64,000 nucleotides of DNA from Notospermus geniculatus (Eukaryota; Nemertea; Pilidiophora; Heteronemertea; Lineidae). Position 1 is the first letter of the stretch, and each line of letters opens with the position of its first letter. The notes under the pieces are model-generated. The model saw only the letters and a list, made by a program, of their open reading frames with translations, was not told the DNA's origin and did no database searches. Shown piece by piece: positions 33,990 to 46,070 of this stretch. Location: positions 186,001-250,000 of the forward strand of contig NMRB01000726.1 in assembly GCA_002633025.1 (NCBI GenBank). The letters are read 5' to 3'. Position numbers and translations under genes: made by a program.

Positions 33990-34730
33990 ACAGGTGGCCC
34001 ATTAGGCCTACTCCTTTATTGGAGGGTAAGTGCCATTTGGACTGATGTGTTCATTTTCAAAGGGAATCCAGATGCTACTCAGTTGAGGACTTTTAATTCC
34101 TCACTCATTTAAGTTCATCTGTGATAGAGAAGTGTTCCACTTTAATTTGTTTAGGAAGAACATAGCTGTGTCCTATGACCTGCAAATTTCCTTCACACTA
34201 CTCAAGATCTAATCAACGCCAGCAAACATGACAAAAACACAACATAATTTGTTTCTTTGAGACATACGGTACTGGCAGAGAATGATGATCTAGCGCGGTT
34301 GGTCGTCAGGGGTGTCCGATTATCCGCCAGCAATTACAAATGGGTGTCATCAGCGCCTAGCACCTGCTAGTGGCGGCTCGTAATTACATCTCCATTATCT
34401 CTCATTTCCTTACCAATTAACACCTGTCCACCGGCTTTCTGGTAATTCACAGCCTCCTTGATTGACCCAATTATAGTTACAGTTTTCCTAGGTCACCGAT
34501 TTGGTTAATTTCTCTTACTAGCATGATACCCATGGCGAGCACACGCACAGGGTGCATGTGGTCAGAGGATGGCATAAGTACGGTAGTAAAAAAAGTATAA
34601 TGGCACCATAAGCAGTAAGGGTGGCCAAAAAATCTCGCCGAAGTCATACTGTAGAAAATCTCTGAATATTATGGGTTTTAGTAGTTTTTCAGCGGAAAAC
34701 CTTGTTCGAAATCAAGGTATGAATCGCAGA
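33990..34730. other. unique non-coding sequence
   Basis: No repeat ends or gene recognised. Several AATTA cores (34330-34510). Confidence 0.35.
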
Positions 34731-34734
34731 AATG

Positions 34735-35255
34735 GCTGGTGATTACCCCCAGACGGGTAGAGGTGGTGCCGATTCTAGGACGTTTGCCCCCTGGACGACC
34801 TTCCACCCCCTCCCAATATTTGCCTCTGGAATTTTGCCCGCCGGACATTTACCCTCGGAGGAGAGGCCCCCAGGACATGTACCCCCTGACATACCCCGGA
34901 CCTGTGGGCAGAAATCCAACGGGGGTATCAAATGTCCAGGAATAGATGTCCAGGGGCAGATCTCTTAGGGGCAGAAGTCCTACGGAGGGGTAAATGCTGG
35001 GGGCAATGTTCAGGGGGAAATGCCAGGGGTAATGTCGGGGGGTCCTGATACTGGTGGTGCCGTAGGAAGTACATGTAGGCCTAGGCCTAGTTTATGAAGT
35101 AGGCTACTGCCGTAGAAATCCCGGTAGGTATGGCTAAGCGGGTTTTTCAGCAGAAGATCTTCGAAGTGAAAATGAGGGTTTCTAAGGGGGTAAATGTTGG
35201 GGGGGGGGCAGAAATCATGGGCAATTGTCCGGAGGGGAAGTGTCCTGATACCGCC
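34735..35255. repeat. GGGG/CCCC-rich degenerate repeat
   Basis: Left half contains CCCCCTGGACGACC, CCCGCCGGACATTTACCC and CCCCCAGGACATGTACCCCC units; the right half holds inverse GGGGGTAAATGTT and GGGGCAGAAATC units. The whole behaves as an imperfect inverted repeat (GGTGCCGATTCTAGGACG against the inverse of GTGTCCTGATACCGCC). Frames on both strands are by-products. A G10 run lies at about 35199-35208. Confidence 0.5.
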
Positions 35256-36340
35256 CATGCAATGTAATGATGTGGCGAGGAGACGATGGCCGAAGACAGG
35301 TGTAGGGTGTTTCCCGGCTCACATGGAATTGGTGCGGATGGTTTACCAGCGCAATAAAAAAAGATGGTGGCATTTTAGCATGATTAGTGCAGAAAAGCCG
35401 TAGGCCTAAGTCGCAAAAATTTATCGCGAACGTGGAGGTGATAAATTATAATTTGTACATGAGTTGAAATAGGACTATGTAAAAGGAAAACGGTATATTT
35501 CTAGGCGAGCAGATGTCGGCAGATGGGAGCTATCCGCACACAAACACCACCATCACATTCCTTAAATTATAGTAGGATGTATCTGAGAAAATCCAACTTA
35601 TCACCATCAAAACCGACCAGATTTTCCCCAGCTAAATGGAAAGATGACAGGTTGCTAATAACACTCACAAGTTTAATTGCCTCAGACCTAACCTGTCGCC
35701 GTGTGTCAGAGCTAGGTGAAAAAAATAAGAAAAATAGCCCACTAGCTCATGGTTAGTAGGGAGCTATTTTCCTGACACGAAAATGAGGCGTTGGTCGCCT
35801 TTTTTTCATCTTCCTTGACATTCGTAATTACAAAACTCATAGTTATTAGTTCCATATAGATTGATGAACTCTCTGATATATAGTAATGACACTTAATGAA
35901 GGCAGCTGGCCTCTCTTCCAACAGAAAAAGGCGGCATTTTTTCTGGATCTTAGCCTGGTATAATCAGCAGAGTTCATTAGGGTTTTTCTTTGGGGAAGAC
36001 ACTCTTGTTTGTGACAAGCCGCTTAGGTGTGCCAGGGCCACTGATGATTGAGGCAGTCTTTTTGCGGTATCTGTTCTGATTGGAAAGTGTATCTGTCTGG
36101 TAGAGGACACCTGTAGAATTGGGAAATGTTATCACTTGAATCAGCAGATGTCCTGATTTGATGAATGAGACTGGGTGTTGCTGGTCGTGCAGTTTGTATT
36201 TTTGCTGATCTGAGCATGAAGTTGAAGTGCTGACCAGTTGAGCTTCAACTAGTCAGTAGCTGGAACAGTGAAACCCAGGTTACTTCAGCAGGAAACTGTC
36301 TTGTTGCTCAATGCAAGTTGTATTTTTGCCAAAGATGAAA
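35256..36340. other. unique non-coding sequence
   Basis: No gene recognised; AT-rich around 35430-35900. Chance frames only. Confidence 0.4.
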
Positions 36341-36341
36341 T

Positions 36342-36950
36342 ACTGACGCCGAATTGGTTAATGTTGTCCTGGGTATAAAGGCCTGAACCCACTGACGCGT
36401 TTTCACGCAGCGGGCAAACGCACCGGCAGAAAATGCTTTGTTAAAAGGCAGCGGACCGAGAAAATAACAAACGATTTGTTGGGCAGTGATGCAGGCCTGG
36501 TGATGAAACCGCGACGGAAAAATGCGACAGTGGGTTCACGCCTTAACAGAAATATACCCAGTTTCAATGTCGTCCCACAAAGCTATACCCTGGGTATAGT
36601 TCAATCTACAAAAGTATACCCAGTACCATAGTTTTGAGCCTACGTAGCCTACGAGTTAGGAAAGGATGTCGCGTGATCAACAGGACCACGTGCGATTGGT
36701 ACTTCTCTTGTATACCTGGGCGGCATGTTCGTGACAAATGCGTGAGAATTGAAAACATGTTTTTCGACTTGTCATGCTTGTGGTCATATGACTTTTGCGA
36801 GAACAATCTCGTCTCCAGGTGCTGTATCCAATCCTGGGTATACTTTTGTAGATTGAACTATACCCAGGGTATAGTTTTGTGCGACGACATTGAGCCTGGG
36901 TATATTTCTGTTATATACCCAGGACGACATTAACCGATTCGGCAGTACTG
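36342..36950. mobile_element. large foldback with CTGGGTATA repeats
   Basis: Inverted arms: GCCGAATTGGTTAATGTTGT then CCTGGGTATA on the left, matching inversely TATACCCAGGACGACATT then AACCGATTCGGC on the right. Further paired blocks include TATACCCAG, CTATACCCTGGGTATAG and TTCAATCTACAAAAGTATAC. The loop (about 36640-36830) is unique. The left arm is interrupted by a younger MITE (36378-36544). No transposase. Confidence 0.9.
36378..36544. mobile_element. MITE nested in the foldback arm
   Basis: Ends AAGGCCTGAACCCACTG and the inverse CAGTGGGTTCACGCCTT; about 167 bp, with CpG-rich interior. The right arm of the host element (GGGTATATAACAGAAA) shows the empty site and suggests a TA target. Confidence 0.85.
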
Positions 36951-38390
36951 ACCAGTTAACAGAAACATGAACCCAGGTGACCTTGCCATTAAACTAGCTG
37001 TCTTAGTGTCATGATCTCTTGCCCAGCTCGGCAAAATGATCTCAAGATATGAAATATACGTACGCATCGCTGGGAAAGACACCACCAATTTATCGCTCTA
37101 GCCCGCCTATCAGATCAAACATGGCCGATATTTAATTTTCCCCAGCCGAGTACAATGCCACAAAAGATTGTAAGGTCTGCACAGATAATATCCATATGGA
37201 TGAGTGTCATATCGGACGATTCTTGCCATAACTTGATATGTCGAGATGTCAGACTCGATCAGTGCAACTGGTCATTGGTACAGAAACGATTTGGAGGGGA
37301 GCAGTTTAGTGTCAAGAGGTGGTTTGGACACTGAGCCAGCATCTCTTGATCTGGCATAAGATACAGACACATCAAGTTGGTTGTTGCGGTTCTGAGGTTC
37401 ACCCTCCCCAGCAGGGGTTTTGAGCTCACTTCTCATCCACTCACACAAGCATGTAAGTGTATGAAGAGGAGCTGGACCAAAACCCTGCTATTGGAGGATG
37501 TTCTTATCTTAGTTACGGTTGTTGTGGTTCCAATGCAGCAGTCAGGAACCCGTGTACTAACGCCACGATGTGGCACTGTCAGTGTAAGACCCGGAAGTTC
37601 CTACTTTCTAACAGTATTTCCATTTACTTCTTGCCCCAAAATAAAGCACTCTCTTTCGTGCGATTTTGATTAAATTACACTGCCATGTTTCACTTATATT
37701 CAAAGTTCTCCATATATCACTGTTTTGTTTTGTCAGAAACACCACAGGATGCCAATATTGGCAACATCATTTGGGGGAAAATCTCGGAAAATTGTGTTGA
37801 AAAAAGTACGTAGTTTTTCTGATGGCACGACATCAACAGCTACAAAAGTGATGTCAGTGCATCATTACTCGCTGCGCCATCTATTATTTCAGTTTGTCAC
37901 ACGCGTTCCTCATTGGCAGTGCTGGCTGAGCTGGGATGAGCAGCTGACAACTTTGGACAGAGGCTTCATCTGGAGGTTCAGTTTTCGATTTCTGCTCGCT
38001 TGGCAGTGTCAGAAATTGTCATCATATCATCATACTGATGCTAAATAAGTGAGGCTGTTGAGAATCTGTCACTAATGTACAACTAACGACTCCATCGCAC
38101 TTAAATAACAGCATACTGGGAATTTAAATCTTGGTATTAAACTGATGGAGAAAGCCATCAAAAATTCATTAGGAGTGGATCGAAAGATGGTCATCTTTTG
38201 AGTAAATTTTAATACATCTGACCTTGCTGTACAATGGCGCATTAAGATATTAACTGAGGTGCACCTGGGGATTTTCATGCTTAAGATATATGAAGCTGGT
38301 GCTGGCGATATTTGGTTAGACTGGGTGGGGGAAGATCTTGGCAGCTCATGCTATTGTAAGAAGTAAATTTTCATTTACTTCTTGATAGTC
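36951..38390. other. unique non-coding sequence
   Basis: No certain gene. At 37457-37669 a plus-strand frame contains a Cys-rich segment (spacing C-X6-CC and later C-X-C), overlapping another frame; no acceptor/donor pair supports it. A GCGCCATCT motif lies at about 37874. Confidence 0.35.
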
Positions 38391-39770
38391 TTCAGCACTC
38401 CTATGAAAAACTTCCCACCTTAACCCAAGAGAGCCAATGCCGCCCTAAACCGCCCTGCCGTGAGCCGCCTAGAAGACCACACCCACTTTTTGACAAAAAC
38501 CCTCATCACCTGAATGTAGAAAAATCACCAATTACTGCCAGCAGCGCCACAAACCGCCACGTCACCAGATGCCGATACCACCATAAACCGCCTTGACTCA
38601 TTATACTAAGTTTCTATTCAGCTTTATGTAGTGGCATTTCGTGGCAGTTGAGGGAACTGTTGGCTACAGATGGAAAGTGCAAAAAAATAGGTGGTGCTAT
38701 TGGGTTACTTCTGGATGTAAACAGAGAGCGATGTTAGCCATTGGTTAAAAATCCATTGGTGACATAGACTTGGTTGCTGGTAGGTTTTTCACAGCCTTTA
38801 ATTTCTTCAAGCAATCCAGGGTAGAGATATCTCAACCCCATTAAACCTGAATGTCAACTCAAAACCCACTGTACTTTTGGTTTTCAGCCCCAGGTCCAAA
38901 CCTCGTCTCCTTTTAAAGTCACTACGTGCGTGGGGAGAAGTGAGGTGGCTACTTGATTTCAACTTGACATCAAATGGACTTGGGCATAAATTATACCCCC
39001 AAACCCTTGATTTGATGAGCTTACCCAAGAAATTGCAGTGCACATTTTTTTTGCCCAGTGTTCCCCAAATGTTGAAAAAGCTTCTCCATGTACACCTACA
39101 ACCAGAGAAAAACAACATTTTGATATTCCGGGAACGTTGTGCGATTATTGATAGTATCTTAAAGGATATTGCTCCGCTCCGTCAGGCCATTACTGATGGC
39201 ATCACGGTCGCAGAGAATTCAACGCCAATCTCCTAATCAAATTTAGACACCAAAGGTCAAACAAGCAGGATTATCACGCTTTTAAAACAGGCTGTGGTGA
39301 GGTTGATCATACAGTTTATGTTTAACTCTTTCAGCCCTTGGAGATTTTTTGCCGTGACTCCCAGAGCCCAGGCGATTATCTGAAAAAAGCAATATTTCAG
39401 GATTTAAAAAAACCTACTTACCCAATCTTATCTTGTCGAAAATTGGGTTTAGGGGTGGACAGTGTACTCGTTCATAGGATTTGAGAATGATTTTGGCGAA
39501 CGGATATATCCGTCCGTAGGGTTGAAAGAGTTAACCCTCACAGATTCTGGCTTTTGGGTGTCGACACTGAACCAGTGGCTTTGGTGAACTAATCAACAGG
39601 GATGCACTTTTGTTGACCGATGCCAATGAAGACTTGGGCATTTTGCTTTACTTTACTGCAGCATTCTTCTTGACATCTGCAGATTGGCCCAGAGAGAATT
39701 TGTGACCCGCTCCAGCAAAAGCAGGCTCTTGATGCAGGTGATCATCATTGGCAATGAGTTTCTCAAGGAG
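38391..39770. other. non-coding; AAACCGCC-type units at left
   Basis: 38430-38600 contains CCCTAAACCGCCC, CACAAACCGCCACG and CATAAACCGCCTTG, three spaced variants of one motif. The rest has only short frames (119 codons at 38877-39236, overlapping an antisense frame) with no family I recognise. Confidence 0.35.
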
Positions 39771-39899
39771 GTTGAGATCAGCGACTTATCACGAATCCTT
39801 ATACGTATACGAATAGAATTCCGTACAACGAGGACAAATTTTGTGTACATTTAGATCTGTGTACGTATAAGGATCCGTGAAAAGTCGCTGATCTCAACT
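39771..39899. mobile_element. foldback MITE, GTTGAGATCAGCGACTT ends
   Basis: Left GTTGAGATCAGCGACTTATC ACGAATCCTTATACGTA and right inverse (TACGTATAAGGATCCGTGA then AAAGTCGCTGATCTCAAC): arms about 40 bp, total about 129 bp. Confidence 0.9.
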
Positions 39900-40927
39900 T
39901 CACTAATATCACTGCTGTCCACTACTGTTGTCAACCTGCCGAGACGTACATCTCAGCTATTGTGCTGTAAGGCAGTTATACCCTTTCCCCGGTTGCGACA
40001 TGCGCTTTCAATACTTTTGGTAGAACGGGTCACTTTCTGTATCCAGCAACCTGTGTCCTGGAATTCTCTTCACTATCCACATTGCATCCCAAAACTGCAA
40101 TGCGACAAAAAGTCTAGGTTTGGTTACATTTTGAAATTTTGATCCACTTCTGTGGTTTAATTATCGCAAACACTTCAGACATTCCATAACATTACAAAGG
40201 TATAGGACTAAAAATTGGCAAGAGTCTGAATTTAATTACATTTCGATATAATTCTTAAATATTTAAGTGGAGAAGGAAAACTTGATAATTTGATAAAAGT
40301 GCTTGAATTAGCGACATTACTTAATTTAACCCACACCCCTTGCCATTTCAATGCAAAAAGACTCTCACTTGTCATACGGATCTTGTAAATTGACTTTTAA
40401 AATGATTCAAAGAGTATTGAAATTTCATTGATGAATATCTTAAATATTTATCAAGTTTTCCTGCACCAATTAACGAATTGAGAGAAACTTTTGTTCATTG
40501 CACTCGATCATTAACGAGTGCAGGCTCTAGTTTTAATAAGATCTTGCCCCCAATTAGTCCTTGTTGGATAATTGGGCCGATATTCCAAACATTCGCCAGG
40601 CAAGTTCAAATACTCGCAAAGATAAAGAACTACTTGTGAATTATTTATAAATGATACACTTTTATTTAATGATTTAGACACTTTCAAATAATGCAACAGG
40701 AAACAGTAGTCCACTTTACATGAAAAGTGTGTTAATGTCTGATATTGGCATGAATACACCACAATTTTTCCAGGCTCATTACTGAAGAACCTTCACAATG
40801 GTCCACAGACTAATTACCAACGGTAGACCATGTTGCATTGCATTCGCCTCCTTCAATTCATAAGAATTTATTCAAATGAAGCCCAACCCGGGAGTGATTA
40901 GGAAACTTTCACATCAGGTAAAATACA
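39900..40927. other. unique AT-rich non-coding sequence
   Basis: No gene or repeat recognised. Many TTAAT/ATTTAAAT runs at 40180-40520. Confidence 0.4.
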
Positions 40928-42280
40928 GAAGTATTTTCAAGAGCGGGTATTTGCACGAGTCAACATTTCCTTGGCTAATTAGTGTGGAAGACTTTGCAGA
41001 ACACTAGCAAATAATGAGCGAATTTTTTCCTCTTTACTCAGCAATTTCAACCATATGCTGTTTCTGTGATAGCAAGGACTTATTAAAATCAAAAATGTGG
41101 TGAAGAGGTTGGGTTTCTGTCGGCTAATTACCAAACATCTTGATAAAAGAGACTTGCTCGTTATAACAAAAAGAAGTAACAGTGTTGCCACATACATTCA
41201 CAATTTAAGAGTTTTCTTACATTATTTATTCATCTTATTCATAAAATACTCATGACAAATTAAATTCCATTCAGATGCTCAGCAACAAGTTGAGTTACAT
41301 GCTCATTTTCAACTGGATGTTTGACATTGGTTGAATATGACCTTGACATGTCAAGGTTGAATGGTTGACGTTGGTTGAATATGACCTTGACATGTCAAAG
41401 TTGAATGGTTGACATTGGTTGAATATGACCTTGACATTGACATATCAAGGTTGAATGGTTGACATTGGTTGAATATGACCTTGACATGTCAAGGTTGAAT
41501 GGTTGACGTTGGTTGAATATGACCTTGACATGTCAAGGTTGAATGGTTGACATTGGTTGAATATGACCTTGACATGTCAAGGTTGAATGGTTGACGTTGG
41601 TATGAATATGACCTTGACATGGTCAGCAATGCTGACCATCACCAACAGGAGAAGCTGGACGCCAGCAATGCCAGATCTCTGTGACCTAACTGCAGTTTTG
41701 GTGTATTCACTTAGATTAAGATTCCTCCAACAAATTCCTGTAGTCATCTGCAGTACCCGTCTGCCTCTATGTGATTGTGAGGTATCAGCAGGTCTTTCGT
41801 TGTCACTCTATCGGTGTCATTCTTTCACTCTAAAGCCAAAGGGGAAAATGCAAACAAAGGAGCTGAGTCTTCCTTGGAATCTGGTGTAGACCCAAAATTT
41901 GATTTCTTCTTGTCACTACTGGGTTTGAACTGCAGTCCTTTGGGGTGTGGTAAAAAACTGGTTGAATTGATTGTAAAGTATGAGGAAGAAATTATTTCTT
42001 ATTGTTTGTGTAGGCTATTCTCTTCTTGTGCAGTGCTTCTAATCCGTAAAGCAGGTTGTACCAGTGGGATTTGACAGTCTATAACCTTGGGTTGCAGGGT
42101 TCTGTTCCTGTGGGTTTCTGACAATAGTGACATTTGACCCGATGTCATGCTACCATAGAAACAAATGAAAAGCCACAGTTGCAGATTATTTGAGGTTGAG
42201 TTCGAGAGTTTAAATGATTAGTTTTGTCGTGGCTTTCCAATGACGTTGCCGCATCTGAGCATTCGACGTTCCCTCTTGAG
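40928..42280 (+). repeat. 1.35-kb tandem duplication, copy A
   Basis: Begins AGAAGTATTTTCAAGAGCGG and matches 42281-43418. The 215-bp length excess over copy B lies mostly in the minisatellite at 41317-41632. The junction at 42278-42292 keeps the AGAAGTATTTTC found at the start, suggesting exchange at short homology. Confidence 0.95.
41317..41632 (+). repeat. 44-bp minisatellite with CCTTGACATGTCAAGG palindrome, array A
   Basis: Seven units of GGTTGAATATGACCTTGACA, TGTCAAGGTTGAATGGTTGA, CATT (or CGTT). Every complete unit contains the perfect palindrome CCTTGACATGTCAAGG, and TGACCTTGA, the inverse of the extended nuclear-receptor half-site TCAAGGTCA. The array ends with the TGGTCAGCAATGCTGACCA palindrome. 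Confidence 0.95.
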
Positions 42281-43418
42281 AAGTATTTTCAAGAGCGGGT
42301 ATTTGCACGAGTCAACATTTCCTTGGCTAATTAGTGTGGAAGACTTTGCAGAACACTAGCAAATAATGAGCAAATTTTTTCCTCTTTACTCAGCAATTTC
42401 AACCATATGCTGTTTCTGTGATAGCAAGGACTTATTAAAATCAAAAATGTGGTGAAGAGGTTGGGTTTCTGTCGGCTAATTACCAAACATCTTGATAAAG
42501 AGACTTACAAAAAGAAGTAATGGTGTTGCCACATACATTCACAATTTAAGAGTTTTCTTACATTATTTATTCATCTTATTCATAAAATAAAATAAAATTA
42601 CAGTCAGATGCTCAGCAACAAGTTCAGTTACATGCTCATTTTGAGCTGGATGTTTGACATTGGTTGAATATGACCTTGACATGTCAAGGTTGAATGGTTG
42701 ACGTTGTTGGTTGAATATGACCTTGACATGTCGAGGTGGAATGGCTGACAATGGTTGAATATATACCTTGACATGTCAAGGTTGACTTTGGTTGAATATG
42801 ACCTTGACATGGTCAGCAATGCTGACCATCACCAACAGGAGAAGCTTTGGTGTATTCACTTAGATTAAGATTCCTCCAACAAATTCCTGTAGTCATCTGC
42901 AGTACCCATGCCTCTATGTGAGGTATCAGCAAGTCTTTCGTTGTCACTCTTTCGGTGTCACTCTTTAACTCAAAAGTCAAAGGGGAAAATGCAAACAAAG
43001 GAGCTGAGTCTTCCTTGGAATCTGGTGCAGACCCAAAATTCGATTTCTTCTTGTCACTACTGGGTTTGAACTGCAGTCCTTTGGGGTGGTAGTAAAAAAC
43101 TGGTTGAATTGATTGTAAAGTATGAGGAAGAAATTATTTCTTATTGTTTGTGTGGACTATTCTCTTCTTGTGCAGTGCTTCTAATCCGACAGCAGGTTGT
43201 ACCAGTGGGATTTGACGGTCTAACCTTGGGTTGCAGGGTTCTGTTCCTGTGGGTTTCTGACAATAGTGACATTTGACCCGATGTCATGCTACCATAGAAA
43301 CAAATGAAAAGCCACAGTTGCAGATTATTTGAGGTTGAGTTTGAGAGTTTAAATGATTAGTTTTGTCGTGGCTTACCAATGATGTTGCCGTATCTGAGCA
43401 TTCGACGTTCCCTCTTGT
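42281..43418 (+). repeat. 1.35-kb tandem duplication, copy B
   Basis: Direct copy of 40928-42280, with a shorter minisatellite and small deletions (for example near 42498 and 42905). Divergence outside the array is a few percent. Confidence 0.95.
42650..42812 (+). repeat. 44-bp minisatellite, array B
   Basis: Four units, more diverged than array A (one reads ACATGTCGAGG, one has an ATATAT insertion), ending in the same TGGTCAGCAATGCTGACCA palindrome. Confidence 0.9.
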
Positions 43419-45255
43419 ACGTTATTGTTTGAATTCCCTTGGAACATTTCAGGTTTCATTTTATAATGAGACATTTAATCATTCAGGGATTCCCAAAGAT
43501 GATTCTCAAATCGAAATGAGTTGTTTTGGGAATTTGGTTTTGTTACTGTGCGGGAGGCTCATCCCTAATTCATTCTTGTTATAATCTTAATAGAGAGCAG
43601 TAATTTTGTCATATTTTTCAACCAGAATTTTTTTCTCACTGTATTGCCCCTAATAGACTTCACCAAGAAAGCAATTTGTTTGCTTTTAAAAATGCTTCGC
43701 TTAATAGCAGTACCTATAATTTTTTTACGAAATATTGTGCCTGGAAATGAAATAGTGACAATTAAGGAGCATTGCAGTAAGGAAGTTGGCACTGGCTGAA
43801 TAAAAAAGTTAAAATGACGAGAAACGCATGCAAAAAAACGTGAGTGTGGCCACAGGATAATGGTGGCAAATATATGAGATGGGATGATACGACTCAAAGA
43901 CGGAGTTATAATTTGATCTTGGGAAAGGGGAGGCAGAAGATAGCAACGTTATTGATAATATGAATAATTTGATACGTCCTATGAAATCCATAAATGAATA
44001 TCGCTGAATATATTGGCAAATAATTGGCTGGGGATGGAATCGCAGAAAATTTGAGAAGAATAAGAGGAGATGCCAAATGATGAAGCCGCACCGATATTGG
44101 GCTTTTTGCGAGAAAAAATCCTTAATTGTTTACCAACTTCGAAAGGTCAACTTAACGCTTTGTGAGTGATTCTTTGAGGCCAAGATATTGTTGTGGTGTG
44201 TTTCTTTGAAAATGAGTGTCATCTTAAGGGGTTGGGTTACAATGTATTCAAAAGGTAATCAACACCCTGGCCTGGTGTTTGGACTCTTCACTCTATTCTG
44301 ACCCCTGTGGGAAGTTAGCTATGCGACTGACAAAAACTGACGGAATCTCAGCATATCCAGTGTCATCTTGACTACCAAGCTTGTGACATTGCTCCACCCT
44401 CCGACTAAGCTCGCAGTTTTCTGATGTAACCAATACACGTGGAGTTCCAGGATGATCCGATGTTAGAGAAAGCTAACCTCAATTTGGGAAAACTTGAGGT
44501 ATTCGTGATGAAATTCGCCTCCAGATGGCAGCACAAGACAAAAGCCAACTTTGTTTTTGTTGATTTTGTTTTTTCTTATCATTTGCATCTCATCAATTTA
44601 GGTGGAGCTAGAGATAAAAGGTCTTAGTTTGCACGTGATGAAATATTCATAGGACTATTGAAAATGATCAGATAGTTATTTCGCCAATAATTGATGCAAG
44701 CGATGTTCAACCGTTGGTGGGGAAATGACACAATACGGCTGCGATTTTTTCCAACGATCAATTGTTACTTAATGTACCTTTTTCTTGTATTTTCTGTTGT
44801 GTTTTTCTGAAAAATCTTAATTCCAAATGATCAATGGAATATATTTGTTTTTTCGATAACGATAATTCCACCAACAATAATAACAACGGATTGATAAGTA
44901 TTCTGAGAATTTGATAATGTATACCTTGGGGTTGTTGTGAAAATAGCATTGTTGACTATTGTTTATTTGTGAGGTATCGGGTACACTACAGATGAGCCAA
45001 TAGTACAAGATAACCATCATATAGAAGGACTTGATATTGGTGAAGTGACTTGTCCAAGGATATTTTGAACTCAACTAAGAAGGACCAATTATTGAGAAAA
45101 AAGGAAAAAAGCTAGTTGACAACTGTTTTCCTTTGTTCCAACTTCAGAAGGTGTAACTGCATTAAAAGCAGTGTTTCACCCATGATTTCAAAAGGGCAGG
45201 GACTATTTCTGGCCAGACAAGGACATTTTTGTTGCGACAAATTCACTGTTTTGGA
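43419..45255. other. unique non-coding sequence
   Basis: No gene or repeat recognised. Minus frames at 43565-44091 are AT-driven. A CTCF-like motif lies at 44517. Confidence 0.4.
44517..44534 (+). promoter_or_regulatory. CTCF-like motif
   Basis: GCCTCCAGATGGCAGCAC fits CCNSYAGRKGGCRS. Confidence 0.3.
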
Positions 45256-45261
45256 ATGAAG

Positions 45262-45425
45262 AAACTAACCCACTGGCTCAATAGATGTCACTAGTGGTTA
45301 AAACTATTGAATTGAAAGGGATACAATATTCAGGTCCTGATCAATTTCCCACCCAAAAGGTCATCCATTGTGTACGACCTAATTACTGTGTGCTGCCCTC
45401 TATCACAGTCAGGATCCCCATTGAA
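45262..45425 (+). repeat. dispersed repeat, copy 1
   Basis: Matches 52903-53063 in inverse orientation with moderate divergence: shared blocks CCCACTGSCTCAATAG, AGTGGTTAAAACTATTGAA, GGTCCTGATCRATTTCCCAC, TGCCCTCTATC and GGATCCCCATTGA. Class unknown, no terminal repeats seen. Confidence 0.75.
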
Positions 45426-45429
45426 CTAA

Positions 45430-45940
45430 AGGTGTGTTTTGTGGAGCAAAGCCCTGCTAAAATGTGAAAAAGCGGAAAAGAAAGAAACTTAAAAACTGAA
45501 ACATCAATACTTGGACCCCTTCTCCTCAGTAACCTCATCCCACGTCACCAGAACTATAAACCCCTGCAGCTGCAGGATGTATATTTTACTTAATTGATAT
45601 AATTTTCAGATAAGACTTTTTTGCTACAATGAATGCCAAACAAAGAACTTGGAGCAAGTTCTGCAGGCAATATATATACAAAATGTTTGTAACTCTTTTT
45701 GCCCTTTTCCCCACGGGATGTGTGAAATGATATCAAAGATAAAAGAAGCATTCCTCCAGATTAATTACATTTTGGAGAAATTCCCCCCATTGTGTCCATA
45801 TTGTCTCCTAGAACTTTTTGTTCCCGTTTACTTGTTCTTTCTCGTCAGAAATGTGTTGGAGGACAGCTTAGTTCTGCTCAGTCCGCACGTTGACTTAAAG
45901 GGAACAACAGGCACAGAAAGGTACGTTAACCCGTCATGCT
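45430..45940. other. non-coding, no feature seen
   Basis: The 137-codon frame starting at 45649 runs into the foldback at 45944, which makes it unlikely to be a gene. Confidence 0.4.
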
Positions 45941-45943
45941 TAC

Positions 45944-46070
45944 GGCCCCTTTTACATAGAAGTATACGGTATACAAAAACGCCTGTTTTAGGCTTCAAGT
46001 GGATTCACGACCGTGAAGCCATTGTTAACCGGCATTTTCGTATACCGTATACTTCTATGTAATCGGGGCC
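45944..46070. mobile_element. foldback MITE, GGCCCC...TATACGGTATAC arms
   Basis: Left GGCCCCTTTTACATAGAAGT then ATACGGTATAC; right is the inverse ending GTAATCGGGGCC. A smaller hairpin (GGCTTCA...TGAAGCC) sits at the centre. TA-like flanks on both sides. Confidence 0.9.

Noticed and set aside
38877-39236. 119-codon plus-strand frame
   Set aside because: Overlapped by a 103-codon antisense frame; no family, acceptor or donor supporting it.
45649-46062. 137-codon plus-strand frame
   Set aside because: Its C-terminal third is the foldback at 45944-46070; no known domain.
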